A stretch of 64,000 nucleotides of DNA from Dendrophyllia cribrosa (Eukaryota > Cnidaria > Anthozoa > Scleractinia > Dendrophylliidae), in assembly GCA_024195265.1 (NCBI GenBank), contig JAJLRJ010000013.1, positions 11,146,832 to 11,210,831 of the forward strand. Direction: 5' to 3'. Both the position numbers and the translations under genes were made by a program. Position 1 is the stretch's first letter, and every line of letters begins with the position of its first letter. The notes beneath the pieces were generated by a model. The model made no database searches. It had not been told where the DNA came from and saw only the letters and a program-made list of their open reading frames with translations. Below are positions 1 to 10,240 of this stretch, piece after piece.

Positions 1-927
1 TTAAGGGATACTCAGAAGCCGCTATAGTGAGAAAAGAAGAAGAAAAAAAGAAGAGCTTTCAGAGATAAAATCTTGCTTTGGGGAACTTCATACGTTTTTA
101 TCAATGCGGGAGCAATGCGAGGAGATGTTTGTTTTACGGATTTCAGAACCAAAGAAGCGGAGATCAGATTCAACGAATTTCCAGGCAGTCGAGAGACTTA
201 AAGGTAAAACAGATTACATATTTCGATGGGAATTTATGTTGATATCAATCTGTGATTGACTTTTTCTTTGTGTTCTCGTTAGTTTTGGAGAATTGTTCAT
301 AAATTAAACGTGCTTAAATTCAGTTGTATTGATTTCTTGAATTTTATCGAAGACAGCTCGGCTTCTATGCGCTATAAATGGTACGCGTTTTGCTTTTAAA
401 CATAAACTTGTGGAGATTTGAATAAAATTTTTTGAAAGAAGATTGTGTTGTCCATTTTTATGTGTTTGTTCATTCATTACATAGGTTGAAAAGCAATTTT
501 GTGTAAACAAAACGAGACTTTGATTCTGTAGTTCTATCTTCACTCGCGTTGCCTTATGCCATAAGCGTTTGTATTTTTTGCAATTTTGATTTCCAAATCA
601 GTTTCAAGGGCAATTTTTGATACGCAACAAGTGTATTTTATTCGGAAATTAGTCAAAACTAGTTATTCTGGACCGAGAAAAGTTGTTTTTGTGAACGTTT
701 GTACGGTCTAAATGTACCGTGCAGACGGTCTCGTAATACTGTTTTTGAGAATTGCTTAATCCGTACGGATAGTTCGCAGTTGTTTCTCAGAAAGTAGTGC
801 TATTTTGTCTTCGCTGTTACTGTTGTGGAGCTGAGAAATCGGGAGCAAACTGCAGTGGACATCACAGTGGATTTTTGTTTATTACATGTAATAAACAGAA
901 ACAATCTCAAATTCATCTTTTCTGTTC

Positions 928-1000
928 GCCAGACTGCGTGTCGCCAGATGTTTATATAAAAGAAGACAAAGAATAAGCATTTGGCGACACGCAGTCTGGC
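928..1000. repeat. Hairpin, 23-bp arms
   Basis: GCCAGACTGCGTGTCGCCA at 928 is answered by its reverse complement ending at 1000, with one mismatch further in and an AT-rich loop of about 27 bases. It lies in the segment absent from the partner repeat copy. Confidence 0.8.
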
Positions 1001-1576
1001 AATTTAATTGGGGGATTGTCAGACCAAAAAGTAGTTGAATGTTTCGACAAACACATCAAAACGAAAATTCTTTGCCTTCAATTGCAGCAAGGTCCACAAA
1101 GAAATTTTCCTTTATCTCTTTTATCTCACGTCGGAATGTCTCATCATATCTTGTATCCACAGTCACGTACTACAGTGTTACAGTAATCAGCCAACAATTC
1201 CCTGCTTTGTTGCCGTATAAATTTTTACCAAAGCAGTCCTCGAAGAAATAGCGAGGCAATAATCATGTTTGCTTTCCAACAAGGCTGATAAATAATATTC
1301 TGTCGTGACAGTTTGAAAGTTCTTTACCGAAGAAACAGCGCCAAACTGTGAGAAAACTTCTCAAAAACCTGCCTCGAACGTACACCACTTCACGCTCAAA
1401 AAAAAGTTTACGCATACGCCGGAACTTTACGCATACGGCGGAAGTGACGATGATAGCTTGTTCAAGTAAGCTAAAATATTGTGTCCAACAGACAACAATA
1501 CAAAGACACGTTGAGCTCAAGATATACTATTTCGCTTACATGAACAGCCGACCGCTCTCTCGAGTGCCCTCTAAAC

Positions 1577-1602
1577 TTCGTAGTTGCTATAGCAACTACG
1601 AA
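1577..1602. promoter_or_regulatory. Perfect 26-bp palindrome with X-box-like core
   Basis: The sequence reads identically on both strands; its core GTTGCTATAGCAAC fits the inverted-repeat form of the RFX-family X-box (GTNRYC..RGYAAC type). Occupancy and function are inference. It sits at the right edge of the extra segment of the dispersed repeat. Confidence 0.4.
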
Positions 1603-1722
1603 CTAAAAATAGCCCGGTCGTCAATCTTAATATTCTTGTGCTTCCGACCTTTCACCTTAGTTAAGCTTCTTATCGGCTTTCTGTTTAGAGAGCTACGCTG
1701 TTAGGCTCAGCCTATCTATGTA

Positions 1723-2177
1723 TGTAACACAGTCGGCGACCCGACCAGCGGCTTAGCCCCACCGGGCGTATTCCGACTATCGCTGGTGACTTTGTAATTC
1801 AGTGGGCCTTTCTAGAGCTAAGCAACTTAGGGCGACTTAGGGCGACTCAAGGCGACTTTTTGTGCGACGTAAGATGACTTAAGGCAACTTTAGCTCCCAG
1901 AGTAGGCCTAACGCCTCACAAAGCACTTGTATTAAAGACTAGCCTCATGCGCAATTTAAATTGTCATAATCAAAAAAGCTAATTACTTTGAAACTAACGC
2001 AAGTACTAACCACTTAACAAAATAACTTTTGTAGGTTCTTACACTTTTCAGCTAACATAACTTAGGGTGAGAACAGTTTATGCTAACCACAACAGTAGGT
2101 GTTATGATTATCATACTGGAAAACTGAGAGAAAACAATTGTACGCTGGATTTTTGTAGTTTTACACGGCAAAACGAA
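1723..2177. other. No gene seen; short GGCGACTTAGG-type repeats
   Basis: No exon-like frame found. Bases 1825-1895 repeat variants of GGCGACTTAGG/GGCGACTCAAGG. At 1725-1760 there is a C/G-rich stretch (AACACAGTCGGCGACCCGACC) that could be the edge of another repeat. Confidence 0.4.
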
Positions 2178-2615
2178 TCACAGGCTTCCCAAGCTTAAAA
2201 TTCGTCTTTTTGATGTGTTTTTGAATATAGAGAAATGTATGGGAAAATCACGGATTCTCTAAAATTGGGTAAATAATTATCTATTTTGAAATAAAGTTTA
2301 CTTGCCTCAAATGTGTCGCTTACTTGTGTCTTGTACCGAATTTAAAGCCATTCCAACGTCATTTAGCGAAGTTATTCGAAGTCGTTGTCTCCCCTTCTAA
2401 CAACCACTTCGAATAACTTCGCTAAATGGCGTCGGAATGGCTTCAAATATAATTCGGTACAAGACACAAGTAAGCGACACATTTGAGGTAGGTAAACTTT
2501 ATTTCAAAATAGATAATTATTTACCCAATTTTAGAGAATCCGTGATTTTCCCATACATTTCTCTATATTCAAAAACACATCAAAAAGACGAATTTTGAGC
2601 TTGGGAAGCCTGTGA
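2178..2615. repeat. 438-bp foldback element, arms about 205 bp
   Basis: TCACAGGCTTCCC at 2178 is matched by its complement ending at 2615. Pairing continues almost without break to the centre (left arm to about 2381, right arm from about 2407), leaving a loop of about 25 bases. No coding capacity. The near identity of the arms suggests a recent insertion or gene conversion between arms. Confidence 0.9.
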
Positions 2616-2718
2616 ACGAATAGAACTAAATAACATCGATAATTACTGTTATTATTCGACGTAGCATTCTAGACTGCAAATACGCATAAGTTAGATTGAC
2701 TGTCGTACAATAAACAAT

Positions 2719-2826
2719 TTATTCAGCGAAAAGTTGTTAAATACGGCTGGGTATTTTAACTCGTCAGTTTATGTTTTATTTCCTAAAAAAATACTCAGCC
2801 GTATTACACAACTTCACGCTGAATAA
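2719..2826. repeat. Small foldback element (108 bp)
   Basis: TTATTCAGCG at 2719 and CGCTGAATAA ending at 2826 bound an imperfect hairpin whose arms also share the ATACGGCTGGGTATTT / AATACTCAGCCGTAT block. Confidence 0.85.
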
Positions 2827-3870
2827 CTTTTGTTTCTCACACTAGGTGGGAAGTGTCCTCTTGGGTGGAGAACCGATAAGGTGGTAAAGCGCGATCCATC
2901 ATATGAACAACCATTATCCGTATTAATCTGGTTCACACAGATGACGTAATGTAAACGTTTTATTGTTTGTAAGGAAAAATACAGTAACTTACCGCATCTA
3001 ATCTCACTGACACTAAAAAATTACGATTAGACTAACCTTCGTAATTTTCTTTCAACCAAACTGATAGTATATGTGTAGCAGAATGACTTGGCGCATTTGA
3101 GAACAATTTCATCGCTTAAAATTAGCCAAATTGTCCGTATTTAGGAGGGTCCAAAAGTTTGTATGAGATTGTTTTAATCGGGACTGGAAGAACTGTCCCT
3201 GGCCCGTATTAACGTTTTTTGGTCCCATTTTGCATAACTTTATTTTTTTTTAATTTCTGCAAAGATATAACATTTATCATCTAGAAAATATTGAAAGAAG
3301 TTTTGCAAAATCATTAAAATAACTCGAGATATTCTTAAAAAACAGTTTTAAGGGAAGAGTTGATAAGTAGCTATAGTTGTGATAATTCGCTAATCCCATT
3401 CCGGAGTGCAGCGCCTTCTTGTACTTTCCCTTAAAACTTTATCCGGGATCTCGCATTACATGTTATTTGCATATTCTGATTACATCGCAATGCGTAGCGC
3501 ATTTCGCATCGTTATAGCGTATTCTATTGTAGCGCCATAGCGTATTCTATTGTAGCGCCATAGCGTATTCTCCGCGGCGGTTAATTTTCCATGTTTCACA
3601 CGGTCGTCTACGCTTGACCATCAAAGACCATCACAGACAAAGTAGATGACGAGTGAAAAGAAATGCGGCGAAGAGAAAAAGCCCAAGTATGGATGAATAG
3701 CTTACTTGCTTTTATTTAATGCTGATACCTGCACAAAGGCTCTTTAAGGTTTAACTTAAATGACAGTGCACAAATGAGGTTTTATAATAACTTTATGCTT
3801 TTAAGAACGGTGGTGGGAGATATTCCTAATCAGCCCCAGGTTCCCGGCGCCTCCCCTTTAACTGCTCTCT
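2827..3870. other. No gene seen
   Basis: AT-rich, no exon with splice sites recognised. It contains a 23-bp tandem repeat at 3514-3571. Confidence 0.4.
3514..3571. repeat. 23-bp tandem repeat, 2.5 units
   Basis: Unit ATAGCGTATTCTATTGTAGC plus GCC is repeated twice without change and then half again. Confidence 0.85.
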
Positions 3871-3879
3871 CGTTAAAGT

Positions 3880-4262
3880 CAAATGACGTTGCTCAAAATA
3901 CTCAACGGCTTCTTAGAATAATGGAACGCGTTATTCTGTAAGGGACTCTGTAAACAAACTAGTTGTCCCTCTTCCACGAACTAACTATTTGAAAAATAGC
4001 TTTAGCTATAGCGGTGTAACTCTCTGGAACAGCTCTCTGGAACAGCCTACCCTGTAATCTTAGGGAGACAAAATCACTAAATCAATTTAAGAGATTAGTG
4101 AATCTTAATTTTGTAAATTAAAGACACGGCATTCATGGAAAACAGGTTTAGTTAATGATTATTGTAATGTTTAGATTAGTATTTTATTTACCTGATGTAT
4201 TTATTTTTTAAACCGTGTATAAATAAATGTAAATAAATAAAAATAAATAAATAAACTTGAAA
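3880..4262 (+). pseudogene. LINE-type retrotransposon 3' end
   Basis: From 3941 the frame reads RDSVNKLVVPLPRTNYLKNS and then FSYSGVTLWNS, the characteristic C-terminal tail of non-LTR reverse transcriptase proteins. A direct duplication CTCTCTGGAACAG (about 4020-4045) breaks the frame. The copy is 5'-truncated and ends in an AAATAAATAAA-type tail at 4262. The tail at 8.66-9.15 kb on the other strand is the same family: protein end and 3' UTR (CACGGCATTCATG) both match. Confidence 0.75.
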
Positions 4263-4461
4263 CAAGCCAGCACACAGCAGGGGCATTACGCAGCTCTTAC
4301 AAGGTCTTCTGTGATTTGCTGAGTAAACAATAGAACAAACAACACAACAATGGACCCTAGCCCTGAAAACAATAGAACTGCGTGATACCCAGGTCCAATG
4401 AAATTAGAGGTTGTTATGAGATGCGTGGTATCTGACATAGCAGACTTCCACTTTGCCGCAT

Positions 4462-4743
4462 CTAGATCAAAACAAAGTATGCAATAGTAAACACAGCGTA
4501 CGTGAAAGGAAATATTGTACGCGCTCCCTGGTCTATCATAAGACCCAAGTTACTCGTGGCATTGGAAGCAGTTGGAGGCGGTTGGTCGCCAGATGGGTCC
4601 CCTCCTTCTGATTCTGGTACATCTTGAAGGGTTAACTCCAAACACGGGCTTACTGTTGGCGTGTAAACAAAAGCATCATTCGTTGATGCCTGAAGTAATC
4701 TTGGAGATTTTGCCTCGGTGGCGTGAACTCTAACTTGTTTGTT
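4462..4743 (-). CDS. Cys-loop channel, last exon (intracellular loop and TM4)
   Basis: This is the terminal exon of the channel gene. The acceptor TTTTAACAG precedes 4743; the frame is phase 0, matching the donor of the 6820 exon, and stops with TAG at 4462-4464. It encodes 93 residues: a proline- and serine-rich variable stretch, then TM4 (TIFPFTYAVFTIAYFVLI), reached by an IDQGAR lead-in equivalent to the IDxxSR that opens TM4 in glycine and GABA receptors. The protein ends directly after TM4, as is usual in the family. No polyadenylation signal could be assigned with confidence. Confidence 0.85.
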   Translation of the reverse strand, partial: NKQVRVHATEAKSPRLLQASTNDAFVYTPTVSPCLELTLQDVPESEGGDPSGDQPPPTASNATSNLGLMIDQGARTIFPFTYAVFTIAYFVLI

Positions 4744-4770
4744 CTGTTAAAAAATAAAATAGCAAGTCAT

Positions 4771-5060
4771 TTAATCTGAGAGTGCAAAGAAAAGGGTGGG
4801 ACAAAAGAATAAAAAACGACCCACGGAAGAGGGTGCATGGTACGTGGAAAACTGTTTTCTTTGCGGTCCACACAATGGAACGATAACTTCATATGACGTG
4901 GAAATTGCGTAATTACTAATTAGTTCTGCACAGCCGCCATTTTGGATCCTCCATCTTAGATTTCTGGACTTTTTTTGAAAACCTCTTAAAAAGCATCCAA
5001 ATTGACCCAAAATAATCAAAAACAAAACAAACAAAAAAATAGAGACACGTGGGTGTGGTT
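4771..5060 (-). repeat. Fragment of the 36.9-37.5 kb MITE family
   Basis: The reverse complement matches 37209-37400 over a long stretch: the AGTCAATTTGGA run, GATCCAAGATGGCGG-like block and GCGGACCGCAAAG block are all shared in order. It lacks the terminal CCCTATTCAG repeats. It lies in the last intron of the channel gene. The reading frame across it is spurious. Confidence 0.65.
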
Positions 5061-5365
5061 GGATGTGGTGACACACTAGGTCTTTTAGTGCATATTTGAA
5101 ACCTACTTTGAATGTGAACGGTGAAAATACACCTTTTTTTACCCTACTTTGTGACTATGGAAACGTGTCTATTTCAAAGAAGCCGAAGTACGATCGTGAC
5201 CAATGTTAAACTTTAGCCAACTGAAAGACACGTGCAGCGGCGCAAAAAAATGAAAATGATTGACAACTGATGATTCAAGTAATGAGCTTCGTCATTAAGT
5301 GTGAATCCTCATTTTCGCAACTGCTACATAAGTCAAGTGCTTACTTGTTGTATTAAAATTACATA

Positions 5366-5535
5366 CCTCTTATTAGCCGAGTTCGAGGGCCGTGCCATAA
5401 GTTACGAATCGAGTTTTTTTCCCTCCATTTATGTCCCAAGCGCACTTGCATGCGGGCCATAAATCGAGGGGAAAAAACGAGGATCCGTAACTTACGGTAC
5501 AGGCCGAGGAAAACGAGGCTAATAAGATATTTATT
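5366..5535. repeat. Foldback element
   Basis: CTCTTATTAGCC at the left is answered by GGCTAATAAGA at the right, with further pairing through the GCCGTGCCATAAGTTACG / CGTAACTTACGGTAC and CCATTTATG / CATAAATCG blocks. Located in the last intron of the channel gene. Confidence 0.8.
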
Positions 5536-5633
5536 ATATTTCTAAATCGGTAATATAGGAAAACCGTTCAAGTCAAAAGATGGACTGCTTCATTTGACTG
5601 ACGTCCGTCACAAGAAAGCAAAGAGCAAATTTT

Positions 5634-5818
5634 ATACACCTTATTCATAAATGGCGGCGGATTTATTATTCTTTTGTATTTATTTTAATTAGCCTCACAA
5701 GCCTCGTTAGCATGTGCAAAATTCAAAAGAATTTACACGCTAAAATGAGGCTAGTGAGGCAAATAAACATAGATATAAAAGAATCATGAATCAGGCGCCA
5801 TTTATGAATAAGGTGTAT
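5634..5818. repeat. TA-flanked palindromic MITE, copy 1
   Basis: The ends are ATACACCTTATTCATAAATGG and its complement. The interior is also palindromic (TTAGCCTCACAAGCCTC / GAGGCTAGTGAGGC). Related copies lie at 38213-38390 and 47937-48120. Length about 185 bp, no coding capacity. Confidence 0.85.
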
Positions 5819-6819
5819 TGGCTTTCAAAAATAGTGTGATCGGTCCTCGATTCGGCGTGAACTTGCGTGGCTTATGAATGAAAGATATGTAAAGTAAAAC
5901 GAATTAACTTAATCTTCCACGTGTTCATTAGGACGACGGAAACCTGGCACGAGGTAGTTTTCTTTGAAAACAATTCTTAGTTACTGGCGAAGACAAGTGA
6001 GGAAAAGAAGAATGAAAACACCGCGATAAAATCGCGAAAACAAACGTGCTTATCTAACAGGAAAATGTGGCAGCACTTCGGTCTACAGCGGTGGTGAACG
6101 AAGAAACTCTTAGACTTCTAAAAGGACACTGAAAATATCTCCTTATCAAATACTGCAAGTTGCTTTTGGCCTTTTGTGTGCTTTAGTGGCTTCATGCGGA
6201 AGTTTGTGCATGGATGAGTTTGAATTTCAATCGCACCTGACAAATTTTCAGCGTGGAGGAGCAGCAAGGGCGTATTCGCGAATACGCAAAAAATTGTTTC
6301 CATGGAATCCTCTGCAAAGACAAAAATTTCGCTGAGGAATCAAGGAAGCCGTTTCAAGATGTTTTGCAGCTTTAAGTTTTTCATAGAGACGTTTTCTTAC
6401 GAAGAAAGGTACTCTTTTGTCAATGCTGAATTAAATTGTTCGAGTTAAACGAATTGCCGAGTTACTCGAGTTTTCCAACTTACAGCCTAAAGGCTAATTA
6501 CCAAAACAATAAGCATGTAAGCTTACTCGAGAAAATTGTCAATGCTTCTTATTCCTGGCTAATCAGTTGTTTTTGCTAAAGTTATAGCTTAATTTCATCG
6601 GAGAGTTTTTGTAACCTGACATGCTAACCCATTTAGCTCCAAACGTTTCCTCTGGATAACTTTTAATGTAGAAACCAACTTTTGTAAGCGTATGCTAGAA
6701 CGATGCTGGGACTCTCAAATTTTGCGGGCCGTACTGTAAAATACGGACCGGAAAATTGACCAATCATAGCGCGCGTACTAACTGAGAAATATAATAATAT
6801 TATTAATATAATTTAGTAC
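5819..6819. other. Intron sequence of the channel gene, nothing recognised
   Basis: No further exon or clear repeat could be identified here. The 61-residue frame at 6118-6303 has no family resemblance and no suitable splice sites. Confidence 0.5.
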
Positions 6820-7187
6820 CTTGTCATCTTGGTCTTTACTACCCGTGTCTTCCTTATTCTGCATTAGGGTCCAGGAGCTTGCCTTGTACACCACCGCGGA
6901 TTCCACGAGGGCGAAAAAAATAAACCCAAACGATACGACGACGTACAGCTCAGCCGCCTTCATGTAGCTGACCTTGGGCATTCCCTGGCTGCCAAATTGG
7001 AGGAGAAATATTTCTGTCAGCACTGTCGTTATGCCCAATCCTGCCCTGTCACCGATAGCCGTTACGTCCATCCAGAACTGGATCCAAGAAGCAACTGTAC
7101 TTGCCATACAAGGTATGTAGAACTCCATGATGTAGTACTGTAGGCGTCGCTTTATTTCGAATTCAACGATGGCTGCTGTGTGAATTC
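6820..7187 (-). CDS. Cys-loop channel, TM1-TM2-TM3 exon
   Basis: The exon begins after TTTCCAG in phase 1 and ends with AAG before GTACTAAA in phase 0 (122 whole codons). It encodes pre-TM1 (AAIVEFEIKRRLQYYI), TM1 with the family proline (MEFYIPCMASTV), the TM1-TM2 loop, TM2 (AGLGITTVLTEIF) with the 6' Thr and 9' Leu gate positions kept, the PKVSYMKA linker and TM3. The order and spacing match glycine, GABA and glutamate-gated chloride channels. The intracellular end of TM2 reads Gly-Asp-Arg where anion channels have Pro-Ala-Arg, so residue -1' is acidic as in nicotinic and 5-HT3 receptors. Glu at 11' is also unusual. The predicted role is a ligand-gated channel in the plasma membrane; its ligand cannot be told from sequence. 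Confidence 0.93.
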
Positions 7188-7343
7188 CTGGAAATGTAGC
7201 AAAAAATGTTATTTCTGACGACTGAGTGACATAGGAACGAATTAGTCAGAAATTATTATTCTGACGGCAACATATAGAGGCTAGCTCGCGTGTCGTAATG
7301 GGATATTTCGGGACTATTTAAGAGTTTGGCGGGATCAGGACCA

Positions 7344-7587
7344 GGGCCGGGTTGTTCAAAGTGCGGTTAAGCTAACCCAAGGTTAGCATCAATTTTGATT
7401 CCAGTTAAATAATAAATCAATGGAGATTTTTCTAAAGTATTTTTGCCATTTAGTTTCGTCTCTGACGTGTCTTTTCATGTAACTTATAATTAGCTTTTGA
7501 AAAGACTTCTAACAAGATAAATTCAATAATCCTCGGTTAAGTTTTAACCATGGGTTAGTGCTAACCAGCTTTCGAACAACCGGGCCC
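7344..7587. repeat. MITE with GGGCCGGGTTGTTC ends
   Basis: GGGCCGGGTTGTTCAAAG at 7344 is answered by CTTTCGAACAACCGGGCCC ending at 7587, with further inverted pairing through the GGTTAAGCTAACCC / GGGTTAGTGCTAACC blocks. It sits in the intron between the TM exon and the loop C exon. Confidence 0.85.
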
Positions 7588-7936
7588 AGGAACGAAATAA
7601 GGGCCAATTTCGCACTTAAACAGATCTGTTCCATTGATCGTGTACCATAAATCGACTGGAAGTATTGTAAATTCCCTCTGACTGAGATTAATGAGCGTTT
7701 CTGGGTAAGCCCGAAATCATTTTTATTTGCCAAAGGAAAGCGGATGGGGGAGGATTTCTGAGTCGGAATTTTAACTTGCTTTATTTTTGCACGTTATCAA
7801 AGTACTTAGCTGACATACAGCTCGTACCAATACAAAAGCACTGTTGAAGGTCTTGAAGGGCTTTCATTTGTATGGTTACACGGCAGGATTTCGTCGAAAG
7901 ACTTCAAATGTTGCTTCAGTCAAATATCTGAGCTAC

Positions 7937-8059
7937 CTGTGATAAAAGAGGTCGCTTCCATTCGGAGAGTTTGTTTTTCCACTTGAAATTCCGTCATATC
8001 CTTTTCTGTTAGTGAGACTTTTGACCACCGATATTGGACCTGGCTGTCATCATAACTAT
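7937..8059 (-). CDS. Cys-loop channel, loop F/loop C exon
   Basis: The acceptor CGCAG precedes 8059 and the donor GTAGCT follows 7937. Both ends are phase 1 and join the neighbouring exons without a break. The exon encodes [11 protein letters not shown], equivalent to the GYxxxDxxFxW segment after the Cys loop, then the loop F and loop C region. The second disulphide that glycine receptors carry around loop C is absent: there is no cysteine in this exon. Confidence 0.88.
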
Positions 8060-8116
8060 CTGCGAGGAATTAAATACAAATATATTTCCTATATGATGCG
8101 AAAATAAGCTTGGGGT

Positions 8117-8534
8117 GTCTAATCGAACCAATTGAACTCAATCGAACGATTTGTGTTCGATTGAGTTCGGTAATCCAACATACTCGAATAAGTAATTTTG
8201 TGAGAGTTCGATTATAGAACTAATCAAACCAATCGAACGCAATCGAACCGAATGCCGTTCGATTTTGTTCCGACTGCATCCGATTGGCGCCTGAAACGAA
8301 GAATGAATGAACAGAAAGACGCGCCAAAAAATATTTCGCGTCGAGCAAAATGTACATATGATGTCTAAAGTCCGGGAGGAAGTGTAATTAAAACAGGAAT
8401 GTCCTTCGCAGGCATAGTGGTACCTGGGACTCTGGGAGTGCCGATTGCTTGTGAGCTCGATTATGTTCGATTGTCGAACCCAATCGAACAATTGATGCTC
8501 GATTTGAGTTCGATTACCGAACGTTCGATTAGAC
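8117..8534. repeat. Foldback element rich in AATCGAAC words
   Basis: GTCTAATCGAAC at 8117 and GTTCGATTAGAC ending at 8534 form the ends. Both arms are built of many variants of AATCGAAC and its complement. It lies in the intron upstream of the loop C exon. The frames in it are by-products of the repeat. Confidence 0.8.
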
Positions 8535-8559
8535 ATTCTTGGAATACCGTAAATCATCC

Positions 8560-9300
8560 ATTAAGCACCCGGGGCTTATTTTTTCCAAGCACATGAGAGG
8601 GGAGGGGGAGGGGGGTGGGGTGGGGCTTAATAGAGAGGAGGGCTTATTATAACTTACGTAAAGTTGTAAATATTTATTTTAAAAACACAGTAAAATCATC
8701 AGGAACCTAACCTAGCTAACCTAACTAGCCTAAACAAATTACAAAGCTAACTACAACTAATCTAAATAAACCTGTTTTTCATGAATGCCGTGTGTAGTTT
8801 ACATTAAAAATTCAGATAAGCTGATCGTTTAAATTGACTAAGAGATTTCATTTCTCTCATATCACATATGTTCCAGAGAACTGCTCCGCTATAACTAAAG
8901 CTGTTTTTCATGTAATTAGTTCGTGGGAACGGGACGACTAGTTTGTTATCAGAGTCCCTCAGGGAATAGCGCATTTCATTTCGTTTAACAAATTTAGAGG
9001 ACAGGTATTCAGGAACAAGACCATGACGTCGTCCGATGTCATTACGATAATTGTTCTTTAGTACAAATACCGGTAATATTTTTCTCAGAGCTCGCGAGTT
9101 CTTCATGAATTCGTCCCTGGATTGGCAAGGTAAAAATGTACCGGTAATACAGTGTGTCGTTTATTGTTTTGATTGTGAAGGAAAAGGGAAGGGGTGAGGC
9201 TTAATAAATGTCTTGCTAAAAAAAGGGGGGGGGGGGGGGGGGGGGGGGGGCTCATTAGAGACTGAGGGGGAGGGTTTAATAGAGGAGCTTAATAGATAAT
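8560..9300. repeat. GGGGCTTAATAGAG repeat split by a LINE fragment
   Basis: Purine-rich GGGGCTTAATAGAG sequence occurs at 8570-8650 and again at 9180-9300, flanking the LINE fragment, as expected if the LINE inserted into this repeat. A run of 26 G lies at 9225-9250. Confidence 0.6.
8655..9110 (-). pseudogene. LINE reverse transcriptase C-terminal fragment
   Basis: The minus frame 8804-9106 encodes 100 residues ending a non-LTR retrotransposon polyprotein: LVPEYLSSKF, then RYSLRDSDNKLVVPFPRTNY, then SFSYSGAVLWN. The copy is truncated at its 5' side and followed by a 3' UTR that matches the element at 3.9-4.3 kb. The methionine at the frame's start is internal to the original protein. It is a dead fragment: no catalytic domain is present. 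Confidence 0.85.
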
Positions 9301-9416
9301 TTATGTTAAACAAACAATAATGCCAGTAAGGAGAAGTTGAACTGTACTACATTACAATGGAAAGCATAACAAAATGAATATAATTTCAATTGCTGGAAAG
9401 ATATCAACATACATAC

Positions 9417-9499
9417 AAGCTGCAAATTGGATCTTGAGGGTCTGAACATCCATAGGATATTTATGGAATTCCATATGACTCGTCAGTGTTGCTTTAACC
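9417..9499 (-). CDS. Cys-loop channel, 'Cys-loop' exon without its cysteines
   Basis: The exon starts after GACCAG and ends before GTATGT, phase 2 in and phase 1 out, matching both neighbours. It encodes [20 protein letters not shown] and then LKIQFAA. The signature F/Y-P-M-D-x-Q is intact. In the family a Cys stands 8 residues before the Pro and another 6 after it; here those positions are Ser and Leu. Both cysteines of the defining disulphide are therefore lost, in an otherwise well conserved segment. The exon has no stop or frameshift, so decay is not evident. Confidence 0.88.
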
Positions 9500-10078
9500 C
9501 TGGTCAATGGAAAAGTTGAGATGTTATTTAGTAGTATAGAAGCAACCGTAATTTCCGGATTTTTGGGGAGGAATCTCATTAGCGTGGAGAGGAATACATT
9601 AAAGGTATGACGTCATAGGCTGGCTCTGTAACATGAATAAAATGCGAAGGATCTCAGTGCTTTGCACCGGCAACTATTGATGCAAAAACATTACGGAGCA
9701 TGTTCGTGAATATTTTGCGCATTTTCGGTGCCAACCGTCGCACTTCATGCACACTCTTTTCATAAATGCATACTGATGAGCGAAACCTACCCCCCCTGCG
9801 AACTTTATGCCGCATTTTTATTGTTTGAACAGTATAAAAGGTTTATTAACTATACCAAGCGCTGACTCATTTATTATTCAAATCAATGAAAATCACTGCA
9901 CCGTTTCGCAAGCTTCCATTTCTTGTCGTATAAATTATCCATTAATGACAAGCATTCTTCTTACACAATAGAAAATTTTTGTTTCTGGTTCACTGATTCT
10001 TGACGCCAAAATTTTGAAATTTAATTATGGCGCGAACAGACTAGTTTCATAAACACTTCACATGTAATTCTATTGTTT
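9500..10078. other. Intron sequence, nothing recognised
   Basis: No exon, RNA gene or clear repeat was found between the Cys-loop exon and the trinucleotide repeat. Confidence 0.4.
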
Positions 10079-10240
10079 TCACTACCACCTCTACCACCTC
10101 ATCCACCACCTCCTCCACCACCTCGTCCACCACCTCGTCCACCACCACAATGATACTGTTAACACCGCCACCACCACATCCATTACCTTCACCAGGCCCG
10201 TAGGAGTAGAAGAGGGGGGGGGGGGGGGGGGGGGGTAGGC
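10079..10240. repeat. CCACCT/CGTCCA microsatellite and poly-G run
   Basis: Bases 10079-10150 repeat CCACCT, TCCACC and CGTCCACCA units; 10214-10235 is a run of 22 G. The frames rich in Val/Glu/Asp or Pro/Trp over this stretch are products of the repeat. Confidence 0.9.

Larger units (their letters stand above)
1..1722 (+). repeat. Dispersed repeat, copy 1 (partner at 30.8-31.7 kb)
   Basis: Bases 1 to about 755 and 1601 to about 1722 match the reverse complement of 30795-31662 nearly base for base, with scattered differences and small indels. Landmarks are TTAAGGGATACTCAGAAG at base 1 and a shared block around 361-480. Bases 755-1600 are extra in this copy and hold a hairpin (928-1000) and a perfect palindrome (1577-1602). 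The window begins inside or at the edge of the element, so its true end is unknown. The small reading frames inside it are broken in the partner copy, so I read them as non-coding. The family is not recognised. Confidence 0.75.

Noticed and set aside
304..543. 79-codon minus frame inside the dispersed repeat
   Set aside because: The partner copy at 31.2 kb breaks the frame.
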